Shown: positions 1-7,708 of the stretch, in pieces
How positions within the stretch are numbered: the stretch's first letter is position 1
Layout of the letters: every line of letters starts with the position of its first letter
Notes under the pieces: model-generated
Databases searched by the model: none
What the model saw: the letters and a program-made list of their open reading frames with translations, nothing else
Told to the model about the DNA's origin: nothing
Source of the DNA: Pseudooceanicola sp.
Lineage (GTDB): Bacteria > Pseudomonadota > Alphaproteobacteria > Rhodobacterales > Rhodobacteraceae
DNA: 37,836 nucleotides
Direction of reading: 5' to 3'
Assembly (NCBI GenBank): GCA_002709085.1
Contig: PAPR01000045.1
Coordinates: forward strand, 1 to 37,836
Made by a program: the position numbers and the translations under genes

Positions 1-1043
1 AAAAAATTCTTAAAAAATCCCCCCATAGTCATCTTTCCCTGCCATAAAATTCTGTTTGCAAGCTGTAGATATATAAAATCATTCTTAGATAGCGCCTCGT
101 GAAACTCTTTTAGTTTTTGCGCCACTTGATGGCGGTCTTTAAATTCCACCCACACCACCTGCTTTTTCCAATCGATTTCGTTTTCAAAGGGCAAGGCACA
201 ATCGGTATTTATAAAAACGGGGATTCTGCCCATGGCCAGGGTTTCGTAAAACCGAACGGAGAAATTGCCAGCCCCTCGAACACAAACTACGTAGTCTGAA
301 TCTTTCAAGTTGTTGTAAAATTCCAAGGTAGTGCTATGTGTGTCTTTATGCTCCATAATTCCGGCCCTATATTTTTTTCGAATTATAAAATTGGTTTCCA
401 CAAAGGAAGCATGCTTTAACCTTTTTAAAACCGAAGCTCTTAAAAAAGATGTGGATAACAGTTGCTGGGCTTCGTCTTTTGACTTCCCAATAAAGCTTTT
501 TAGATTTCGCAAGGATGTTTTGAAAACCTCTTTTGCGGCATTGAACACAGAAGGATTAGCTTGTCCGCAAAAACCAACAACGGCTTTCGTTTCATAGGGT
601 CTTTCAAAGATTTTATCAGTCTCAAAATACTTCTTTAAAGGATCAGCAATAAGAGCTGGAAATGCGTATTCGTTGTTGGTAAATTTAGATTTATAACCGC
701 TGGGACGAAGTACAATCAGATTTCCGTAATAAGGAATCCGCACTCCAAAATCGCCTGCGTTAAAGGCAATCACCTTTTTGTTGGCGGCAGCACATTCTTT
801 TACGAAATTGATGGCGAGCTTTTGCTGTTTTGTTTTCAGGTAATAATTCCAGGCCATGGGCAACAGCACTGCATCGGCCGCTTCCAGCTCCTCTACAAAT
901 TCAAAAGCGCGTTCTGAAAGTCCGTACAAGGCTATCCGCTCCGCGTCGGTAAAACCTTCATTTTTAATAAAAGGCTTGAGCAAAGGAAAAACCAATCCGC
1001 GGTGGGCTTTGTTGTAGTGGGATTTTGGGTAGTAGAGTTTCAC
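1..1043 (-). CDS. Exostosin-family glycosyltransferase (GT47-like), 3' end cut off by window edge
   Basis: An open frame begins at a GTG (1043-1041) and runs off the left edge without a stop, giving 347 residues. The protein opens VKLYYPKSHYNKAHRGL and carries a stretch at about residues 251-275 containing CVRGAGNFSVRFYETLAMG followed by RIPVF. This is the hallmark C-terminal exostosin block (RG.GNFS.R.YE.L..G.IPV), which in bacterial homologues marks a sugar-nucleotide-dependent glycosyltransferase. No ATG lies in frame just upstream and a stop closes the upstream frame, so GTG is the likely start. It is the last gene visible in the minus-strand glycan locus, separated from the next gene upstream by the repeat array at 1089-1821. 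The substrate is unknown; a role in the same surface glycan is inferred from position. Confidence 0.8.
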   Translation of the reverse strand, partial: MKLYYPKSHYNKAHRGLVFPLLKPFIKNEGFTDAERIALYGLSERAFEFVEELEAADAVLLPMAWNYYLKTKQQKLAINFVKECAAANKKVIAFNAGDFGVRIPYYGNLIVLRPSGYKSKFTNNEYAFPALIADPLKKYFETDKIFERPYETKAVVGFCGQANPSVFNAAKEVFKTSLRNLKSFIGKSKDEAQQLLSTSFLRASVLKRLKHASFVETNFIIRKKYRAGIMEHKDTHSTTLEFYNNLKDSDYVVCVRGAGNFSVRFYETLAMGRIPVFINTDCALPFENEIDWKKQVVWVEFKDRHQVAQKLKEFHEALSKNDFIYLQLANRILWQGKMTMGGFFKNF

Positions 1044-1088
1044 GTAGGTAAATATAGTGTTTAGGATATTATAATTTAAGTCGGAAGG

Positions 1089-1821
1089 GGTTCTCGATAC
1101 ATTTTTTATTTTCCGCTACCGCTCCAAATAAAAACCACTCGAACTGACAGAGGGAAGCCAATTGTCAGGTCGAGTGAATTTTAAGAAGGCGAGAGCCGAG
1201 TTAAAAGTTGTATCGAGACCATTTTTGATGGGGAGACAGCTTTTGCAGAACAAGGGTTCTCGATACATTTTTCATTTTCCGCTACCGCTCCAAATAAAAA
1301 ACACTCGAACTGACAAAAGTAGGCCGAATGTCAGGTCGAGTGAATTTGAGGGAGGCGGCAGCCGAACTCAAATTTGTATCGAGACCATTTTTTGCTGGGG
1401 AGACAGCTTTTGCAGAACAAGGGTTCTCGATACATTTCGACAAGCTCAATACAAGCATTTTTTATTTTCCGCTACCGCTCCAAATAAAAAACACTCGAAC
1501 TGACAGAGGAAGGCAGAGCAACGGTTCTCGATACATTTTTTTAACAACGCTAACGCTATGTTGAAAAACACTCGAACTGACAAAAGTAGGCCGAATGTCA
1601 GGTCGAGTGAATTTGAGGGAGGCGGCAGCCGAACTCAAATTTGTATCGAGACCTTTTTTTGCTGGGGAAACAGTTTTTGCGGATCAAGGTTCTCGATACA
1701 TTTTTTATTTTCCGCTATCGCTCCAAATAAAAAACACTCGAACTGACATAGGGAGGCCGTGAAAGGTTCTCGATGCAAATCCGAAAATGCTATCTCATTT
1801 TCAGATTCACTCGAACTGACA
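1089..1821. repeat. Array of palindromic REP-like elements in alternating orientation
   Basis: Six elements of the form GGTTCTCGATACA ... CACTCGAACTGACA begin at 1089, 1255, 1422, 1523, 1688 and 1765, ending at 1149, 1315, 1505, 1582, 1748 and 1821. Three inverted relatives (TGTCAGGTCGAGTG ... TTGTATCGAGACC) lie at 1163-1220, 1329-1386 and 1596-1653. A plus/minus pair plus spacer makes a higher-order unit of about 166 bp, seen at 1089, 1255 and 1523. Each element folds on itself: outer arms are conserved and inner arms differ between copies but remain complementary. The copy at 1422 has about 20 extra bases (CGACAAGCTCAATACAAG type). Open frames crossing this array are artefacts of the repeats. 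The array fills the gap between the exostosin gene and the GT4 gene at 1828. Confidence 0.88.
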
Positions 1822-1827
1822 GAGGGA

Positions 1828-2994
1828 TTAAGAGTAAAAATTCAAAAACTCCTTCTGTTGCTTTTCAATATTAAATTCTTCCTTCACGCGTTTTTGAGCG
1901 TTTTGTGATATTGTTGATTTCTCTTCGGGACTTAGGGCCACTACTTTACTGATTGTTTGCGCCAAAGCGTTTGGAGCGTATTTCTGTACTACCCAGCCCG
2001 TTAGTTCGTGAAGCACATTTTCGGATAGTCCCTCGGCATTACTTACTATACAGAGCTTGCCCATGGCCTGCGCCTCCAATACGGCATTGCAAAAGCCTTC
2101 CTGTATACTGTATTGGATATATATACTTGCACTCTCCAATTCATGCTTTACCTGATGATGCGGTAATTTTCCCAAAAATAGAACCTCATTTCTTAAACCC
2201 AACTCATAGGCCGCAAAGGCGATGCGCTCATATTCGGGTCCCTCTCCTATAATCTTATAGGTAAAATTCAAGCCTTGCGCTTTCAAAATCGCCAAAGCTT
2301 CAATAGTGTGTACAAAGCCTTTTTTCCAATGCAGGCGACCGGTGGTCAAAAAAACTATATTTTTGGGTTCCTGAAAATCGGTTGGTTTTGATTGAAATAA
2401 ATTAATATCAATTGCAGGGGTAATTTTTTCAATAGGAATACTGTCTGGTAGCCCATGCTTTTTTGCCAATACAAGTAGATCATTAGATATGGTATGCCCT
2501 TTATTCAAATATTTCCACAGCATTCTATAACAATCTGGTTGTTTCACTGGATAAACGGCAATATCAAACCCCCGAAAGCTCACCGCCATTTTTGCATTTA
2601 TTGCTTTGGCCACCGTCTCACTGCCCAATGCTAAGGTCGCAAAACCAAAGTGCAGCCAGTCCAAGTTGGCTTTTAATAAATGCGCGTTGAGATATGTCTT
2701 TTTAAAAAGTTGAAGCACCCCGGTACCCTCTTTGTGTTCCAGCTTTATATAGCGGATTACGGCGAGTAAATGTGGTAAAAGCAAAACAAATTCCTTTAAG
2801 AAATACCAGGACTGCAGAAGGGGATTGCGGCTTATCCGTGGACTAAGTATAACAGGGCAAAGGTTAAAATCGTCTTTTTTGCTCTGGCAATATAAACGGA
2901 CGTCCATTCCATGCTCCCGAAGCCCCTTAATCTTGGAATTAAAAAAGGTTTCGGAATAACCGGGGGTTTGGGAGAGGACTATACCAATTTTCAC
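1828..2994 (-). CDS. Glycosyltransferase family 4 (GT-B), 388 aa
   Basis: A retaining GT-B glycosyltransferase, expected to act on the cytoplasmic face of the inner membrane, adding a sugar from a nucleotide donor to the growing lipid-linked glycan. The N-terminal Rossmann half has SQTPGYSETFFNSKIKGL (8-25) and SFRGFDIAVYP (139-149). The C-terminal half opens at FLTTGRLHWKKGF (215-227) and has KIIGEGPEYE and the EX7E-type donor motif EGFCNAVLEAQAMG (E299, E307). The GTG start at 2994 forms a GTGA overlap with the stop of the upstream gene (2991), which supports it and implies coupled translation. Sugar specificity cannot be read from sequence. Confidence 0.9.
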   Translation of the reverse strand: MKIGIVLSQTPGYSETFFNSKIKGLREHGMDVRLYCQSKKDDFNLCPVILSPRISRNPLLQSWYFLKEFVLLLPHLLAVIRYIKLEHKEGTGVLQLFKKTYLNAHLLKANLDWLHFGFATLALGSETVAKAINAKMAVSFRGFDIAVYPVKQPDCYRMLWKYLNKGHTISNDLLVLAKKHGLPDSIPIEKITPAIDINLFQSKPTDFQEPKNIVFLTTGRLHWKKGFVHTIEALAILKAQGLNFTYKIIGEGPEYERIAFAAYELGLRNEVLFLGKLPHHQVKHELESASIYIQYSIQEGFCNAVLEAQAMGKLCIVSNAEGLSENVLHELTGWVVQKYAPNALAQTISKVVALSPEEKSTISQNAQKRVKEEFNIEKQQKEFLNFYS

Positions 2995-4118
2995 GATTTG
3001 TAAATTATTGATTTGTATAATAGTTCATGCTTTTCAATTTCCTTGGTAATTGGATAATTTTCAACGACATGGGCACGAAACATTAGTCCTCGTTCTCGCA
3101 GATCCTCGGGCGATTTTGACATAAAATATTCAAGTTTAAGAGATAAATCCTCAATATTTGAAGGTTCAAATAAATTGGAAGGAAAGTCTTCCAATTGATC
3201 CCCAATTCCTGGAACATTCGACCCAATGACTACTTTTCCAGCCGCCATAGCCTCTAAGAGTGCAACAGGTGAACCCTCCCTTCTTCCTTCATTTTTTGTT
3301 GGCAAGACAAAAATCTCTGCCCTATTTAGTTGTGGCCTCACATCCAACAGTTTTCCTGAAAACTGAATTCGCTCCTCCATTTTTAAATTACTGACAATAG
3401 CCTGCAACTGTCTCCCATAATCATTACTTGCATCCCCAACAAGCAAAAGCCTCCAATCAGTATGTTTCTTATATATATTATAGAAAGCTTGAATAAGTAT
3501 TTCTATTCCCTTAACAGGCACAAAATTTGCCACACATATCAAATTTCTTGAAGTAGATTTAATACTTGGTTTAATTTTTTTCGTATCTAAAAAGTGTATT
3601 GGGTGAAAATGTTCAATATTTACCCCTCTCGGGATTAACACGGTCTTTTTGCTGTTTCTATAAAATAAAGACTGCATATCCTTATTTTGAACGGCAATTT
3701 TTTTTGCAAGAAAGGATCTAAGTTTCCAGGCATTTTTTGATTTCCCCCCCCAATTCATATTTTTCTTAGTAAACACCCATGGGATGCCTGCCATCCACGC
3801 AGAGAGAGCCTCGGTATAGTTGGCACTGTAGTTATAACTATGTATAATATCAGGATTAATTTTTTTCAAATATCTTGATACTCTCCAACATTCCTTAAAC
3901 ATAACCGACAGTGGCCGCGATTCAGGAATATAATTAAAAAGATGTACCCCCAGTTTAGAACTCTCCACTTTTTCAAATAATGATCCTTTATTATGTAAAC
4001 ACATAATGTGAACTTCAAATTTTTCAGAGTCCAGGCCTTGGGCTATATTTAACAACGCCTTTCCGCTTCCTGCAGTATCAAAATTGGGAATTGTAAAAAG
4101 CACTTTTATTCGTTTCAT
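2991..4118 (-). CDS. Glycosyltransferase family 4 (GT-B), 375 aa
   Basis: A second GT4-type enzyme. The N-terminus has the acceptor-side glycine loop NFDTAGSGKALLNIAQGLD (12-30). The C-terminal half starts near NLICVANFVPVKGIEILI (192-209), with LLLVGDASND and the donor motif EGSPVALLEAMAAG (E281, E289), preceded by NEGRR. Length is normal for the family. Its ATG (4118) overlaps the asnB-type stop (4115) as ATGA, and its own stop overlaps the next GT4 start as GTGA, so three genes in a row are translationally coupled. Family assignment is firm; linkage formed is unknown. Confidence 0.9.
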   Translation of the reverse strand: MKRIKVLFTIPNFDTAGSGKALLNIAQGLDSEKFEVHIMCLHNKGSLFEKVESSKLGVHLFNYIPESRPLSVMFKECWRVSRYLKKINPDIIHSYNYSANYTEALSAWMAGIPWVFTKKNMNWGGKSKNAWKLRSFLAKKIAVQNKDMQSLFYRNSKKTVLIPRGVNIEHFHPIHFLDTKKIKPSIKSTSRNLICVANFVPVKGIEILIQAFYNIYKKHTDWRLLLVGDASNDYGRQLQAIVSNLKMEERIQFSGKLLDVRPQLNRAEIFVLPTKNEGRREGSPVALLEAMAAGKVVIGSNVPGIGDQLEDFPSNLFEPSNIEDLSLKLEYFMSKSPEDLRERGLMFRAHVVENYPITKEIEKHELLYKSIIYKS

Positions 4119-5950
4119 CTAAACTTTGTTAGGGCGTAGAGCGTAAAGATAGGCCATTTTAAATCCTCATTTTTCTGAAAATGGGAGCTGAGCATCTTTT
4201 CGACATTCTTCTTTTCAAAACCAAATCTGGAAAGATCTGCATCCAATAGATGCTCGCTAACTTTTTCTCTCAAATCTTGTCTCAACCAAGCAGTAAGTGG
4301 AACTGAAAACCCTTTCTTTACTTTTTCTTCCGCAACAGCAGGTATGCGTGAGTTAAGCAATCCTTTTAATAATTGTTTTTGTTCCCCTTTGCCATAACTT
4401 AGTAAGGGATCTATTTGCAAGGAAGCTTCTATCACATTTTTATCCAAAAAGGGTACGCGAACTTCGAGACTATTCTGCATACTTGCCAGATCTACTTTTC
4501 GCAAGGTTTTCTGCATCATTCCATAGAATTCTGAATACCGCATATTGCACAATAATTGACGGATATCCCGGGTATTGGAGTATTGATACACTCCATAAGA
4601 TTGAGGCAGTTCTATATCTTGCAAGTGTGGCGCAATTTCGTTGAGCCAATTTTTTCGGAATCGAGAATGAAGGCCTTGTTGCGCTTTGCCTTGACTAGGG
4701 GCCAATAAAACGCTATTCACACGCTTATTACCTGTGGTATATTTATCAATTCCATACAAAAGCTTTCTGAAGATTTCCGGGTAATGTTGATAGGATATGT
4801 TTTTTCCAATACTCCAAAAGCGTTCATAGCCAAAAAAAAGTTCATCTCCTCCATCCCCACTTAAAGAAACAGTAACTTTTTTCTTAGCCAATTTGGATAC
4901 TAAATAAGTTGGTAAAATACTAAAATCAGCAAACGGCTCATGTAATGAAGCCATTGCCTCGTCCCAATAGCTTAAAGCTTCGGTTGCCGACAGTTGCCAA
5001 ATTTGCTGCTGCAATTCCATGGCCTCCGCAAATTGTTGGGCCCTGGCAGATTCATCGTGTTTCTGGCTATCGGAACCAATTGTAAAAACCTGCGGGTTCC
5101 TAGTATAATCCCTTATATAAGAAGTTATTAAACTCGAATCTACTCCCCCAGATAAAAAAGCTCCCAGGGGAACATCCGAAAGTAACTGGCTACCCACCGA
5201 TTGGGAAATTTTATCGGAAATATATTGTGACGCTTTCTTTCTATCTATAACGGAATATATAGATGTTTTGGGCAATTCCCAATATCGTGTTTTATTATAC
5301 TGTCCATTCTTTGTGAAAGTAATAATTTCACCAGGATTGACTTGATAAGTATCGGTATATAAGCCGAAAGGAGCAGGCATGAAATGTTGTTCCAAATAGA
5401 GTTTTAGAACTTGGGGATCTATGGATTTTTCTGTAAAACTGGGATGTGAAAAAATCTGATCATATTGACTTGCGGCCACTAAAGTGTGTCCATCCCATCC
5501 ATAAAAGAGGGGCTTGATTCCAGCAAAATCGCGGACTAAATGTATTTCATCCAAATCCTTATCATAAACAACCATTGAAAACATACCATTCAATTTCTTT
5601 ATGGTATCAATCACTCCCCACTCAACAAAGCAGGCTACAATGGTCTCCGTATCACTATGGCCTTTAAAGGCAATATAATCCAATTGCCGTCGCAATTCCA
5701 GATGATTATAAATTTCACCGTTAAAGACTAGGGTATAACGAGCGTTATGGCTATGCATTGGCTGCTCCCCGGCCGCGGTGAGTTCCAAGATAGCAAGTCT
5801 ATTGAAGCCGAACTGTAAATTTGAACCGTTGGAAAACCATCCTTGCGAATCGGGTCCACGCCTTCTTGATTTGCGCAACAAATCGAGAAAATGAGGTTTA
5901 GACATGATCGATCGTCCCCCTATATTAAGCTCAACCAAAAATCCGCACAT
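4115..5950 (-). CDS. asnB: Glutamine-dependent asparagine synthetase-like amidotransferase (AsnB type)
   Basis: A complete two-domain class II amidotransferase of 611 residues. The start is fixed by MCGF: Cys2 becomes the N-terminal nucleophile that releases ammonia from glutamine. The glutaminase domain shows RRRGPDSQG (29-37), NRLAILELTAAGEQPM (50-65) and FNGEIYNH (76-83). The synthetase domain has the PP-loop SGGVDSS (267-273) for ATP and a later SLSGDGGDELFFGYERF. In polysaccharide loci such proteins are thought to amidate uronic acids or similar carboxylates rather than make free asparagine; that role is inferred here from the neighbours. The gene overlaps the next GT4 gene by 4 bp and follows the sulfotransferase stop (5956) after 5 bp. 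The symbol denotes the family, not proven function. Confidence 0.88.
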   Translation of the reverse strand: MCGFLVELNIGGRSIMSKPHFLDLLRKSRRRGPDSQGWFSNGSNLQFGFNRLAILELTAAGEQPMHSHNARYTLVFNGEIYNHLELRRQLDYIAFKGHSDTETIVACFVEWGVIDTIKKLNGMFSMVVYDKDLDEIHLVRDFAGIKPLFYGWDGHTLVAASQYDQIFSHPSFTEKSIDPQVLKLYLEQHFMPAPFGLYTDTYQVNPGEIITFTKNGQYNKTRYWELPKTSIYSVIDRKKASQYISDKISQSVGSQLLSDVPLGAFLSGGVDSSLITSYIRDYTRNPQVFTIGSDSQKHDESARAQQFAEAMELQQQIWQLSATEALSYWDEAMASLHEPFADFSILPTYLVSKLAKKKVTVSLSGDGGDELFFGYERFWSIGKNISYQHYPEIFRKLLYGIDKYTTGNKRVNSVLLAPSQGKAQQGLHSRFRKNWLNEIAPHLQDIELPQSYGVYQYSNTRDIRQLLCNMRYSEFYGMMQKTLRKVDLASMQNSLEVRVPFLDKNVIEASLQIDPLLSYGKGEQKQLLKGLLNSRIPAVAEEKVKKGFSVPLTAWLRQDLREKVSEHLLDADLSRFGFEKKNVEKMLSSHFQKNEDLKWPIFTLYALTKFR

Positions 5951-5955
5951 TCCAA

Positions 5956-6729
5956 TTATTGTTTTTTATTAAATTCCCTTTTTAAATTCTTTGCTTTTCC
6001 AATAATAGGTTTAATTTTTTCCAAATCGCAAATTTCCCTTAAATTAAATATGTCAATAATTCTTGTAAATCCCTCTATCGTATTTAATTCTTCGAGGGTA
6101 ACGTTTATATAAGTGATCTGTGGAAAATCCTTTTTAAATTTTTCGCTCAAGGCATAGGTTTCATCATAATACCACTTCAAAAGCGCTTCAGATTTCTTTT
6201 CAAAAAATTTAGGATAAGTTTGGATTTCACTATGTAACTCACCTTTAAAAAACCAAAAAAACTTTAAAACATATCGGTAAAGGCTATACCAAAATCTATT
6301 AATTGGAGGTTGTACCAGAGCATTTCTATAAGGCACCATAATCCATTTCCTACCTTTATAGGAAAAGGGACCCGACTGAACGCGTTGTGTACTTTTAACA
6401 ACTTCTTCTTTAGGTCGTTTTAAGATAATAACCCCTATTTCAGGTTGGGCAATATGATTGGGCAATTCCCACCCGAAACCCTTAATAAAAAGGTGGCTCG
6501 TATCTACAAATAATTTTGAGGGCTCTTTAAATATTTTAGTAAGTTTTAAGGGCAATTGCTCTCTAAGAGCTTCTTTATTTCCATTGAGGTAAGTACGCAT
6601 TTGTTCGTTATGGAGCAAGGGTTTTTGTTCGTGAAAGGCGTTGCACTTATCCAATTGATTGAAAAGACCACAAAGATAATCGGTTCCACAACGTCCAGTA
6701 CTGATGCAAAATATATATTTTACACTCAT
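5956..6729 (-). CDS. Sulfotransferase-like P-loop protein, 257 aa
   Basis: Likely transfers sulfate from PAPS to a sugar hydroxyl. The N-terminus KYIFCISTGRCGTDYLCGLF (residues 4-23) fits the 5'-phosphosulfate-binding loop of divergent sulfotransferases ([S/T]GRCGT[D/S]), and VIILKRPKEEVVKSTQRVQ fits the 3'-phosphate-binding strand (R then S). I chose ATG 6729 because the frame upstream extends only to a TTG at 6738. A TATATTTG box (6768-6775) lies about 40 bp upstream, so this gene may begin a transcription unit containing asnB and the GT4 genes. It is the first of three sulfotransferase-like genes in the window. It could instead be a glycan-unrelated P-loop protein, but context favours sulfation. 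Confidence 0.72.
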   Translation of the reverse strand: MSVKYIFCISTGRCGTDYLCGLFNQLDKCNAFHEQKPLLHNEQMRTYLNGNKEALREQLPLKLTKIFKEPSKLFVDTSHLFIKGFGWELPNHIAQPEIGVIILKRPKEEVVKSTQRVQSGPFSYKGRKWIMVPYRNALVQPPINRFWYSLYRYVLKFFWFFKGELHSEIQTYPKFFEKKSEALLKWYYDETYALSEKFKKDFPQITYINVTLEELNTIEGFTRIIDIFNLREICDLEKIKPIIGKAKNLKREFNKKQ

Positions 6730-6767
6730 TTTAAACAATATTTTAAATAAGGCCTTACTACGTAAAA

Positions 6768-6775
6768 CAAATATA
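6768..6775 (-). promoter_or_regulatory. Possible -7 promoter element
   Basis: On the minus strand this reads TATATTTG, an exact match to the Bacteroidota -7 consensus TAnnTTTG. It sits about 40 bp upstream of the sulfotransferase ATG (6729), in the 148-bp gap after the GT2 gene. I see no good TTTG at the expected -33 distance, so the call rests on the -7 box alone. Confidence 0.35.
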
Positions 6776-6877
6776 ATTTATAAAGATTTAAGCTTCCTGA
6801 TACTGTAATCAATGAAATAAACGGTTTATGTAGTGGCGGAATTTCTATAGGCCTTATTTCCAATAATAGTTTATTTT

Positions 6878-7708
6878 TCAATGTAATTCGTGCCTTAAAC
6901 CTTTGGTTAAGGCAATCATTTTTGCAAGGGAACCGTAAGTCTTGTACAGAATTTTTTTCTTAAACTCATGCGGGGTTTTGGTTGTAGTGTAATACGGAAT
7001 ATGTTCATGTATCAATGGTTCCCAATAGGTAAACACCTTTTCTTTCTGAACTTTGTTCTGTATAGAAACGGTGGATTCCTGATGTCTGTGGTAAAGCATA
7101 ACAAATTTATCGATGTGCGCCACCTTACATTCCATACCCAACTTTACCATAAAGGCAGCATCTTCCCCCAATAAAAGGGAGGTGTTGAAATTTCCAATTT
7201 TTTCAAAAACTCTTTTTCTATGTACGAAACTTGGAGTGCCCGGTAAAGTGCTATAATCAAGCCAACGGATCCCCCAATACTTTTCAGGATGGATGGTAAC
7301 TTTTAAGGTTTCATTTGGGATAGTAACATCATCAATATGTTTACGGGACTTAACAATATTCCCAAACACGCTATCTATCTCCGCATTGTTTTCCAATACC
7401 TCAATCAAGGTATTTAAAGCATTAGGAAATAATTCATCATCCACATCAAAAAAGTAAACATAGGATCCGCTTGCATATATCAAACCTTTGTTTCTGGCAG
7501 CCGCAGCCCCTTGAATAGATTCTTTGAGCAGAATGACCCTTTCATCCTGCATTTGGATTTTTTTCACCAGTTGTAAAGAATTATCACCTGAGTTATTATC
7601 GATAAAAATCAGTTCAAAATCAGTAACTTTTTGATCTTGCACATATTGATATGCATTATCAATGAATTTGTTCCCATTATATACTGGTATGATAATGGAT
7701 AATTTCAT
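6878..7708 (-). CDS. Glycosyltransferase family 2 (GT-A), 276 aa
   Basis: Inverting GT-A glycosyltransferase. It opens MKLSIIIPVYNGNKFIDNAY, has FIDNNSGDNSLQL for nucleotide binding, then the metal-binding DxD region YFFDVDDELFPNAL near residue 95, and GEDAAFMVKLG further on. The frame is open ten residues further upstream, but ATG 7708 makes an exact ATGA overlap with the stop of the upstream asparagine-synthase-like gene (7705-7707) and puts the family N-terminus at residue 1, so I prefer it. Acceptor and donor unknown. Confidence 0.88.
   Translation of the reverse strand: MKLSIIIPVYNGNKFIDNAYQYVQDQKVTDFELIFIDNNSGDNSLQLVKKIQMQDERVILLKESIQGAAAARNKGLIYASGSYVYFFDVDDELFPNALNTLIEVLENNAEIDSVFGNIVKSRKHIDDVTIPNETLKVTIHPEKYWGIRWLDYSTLPGTPSFVHRKRVFEKIGNFNTSLLLGEDAAFMVKLGMECKVAHIDKFVMLYHRHQESTVSIQNKVQKEKVFTYWEPLIHEHIPYYTTTKTPHEFKKKILYKTYGSLAKMIALTKGLRHELH

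Noticed and set aside
1162-1746. Three short overlapping open frames on the plus strand
   Set aside because: They lie wholly within the palindromic repeat array and their peptides repeat the same repeat-derived phrases, so they are not genes.
1089-1821. CRISPR array
   Set aside because: Unit spacing is uneven, units alternate in orientation, spacers are repeats of one another and no cas gene is present.
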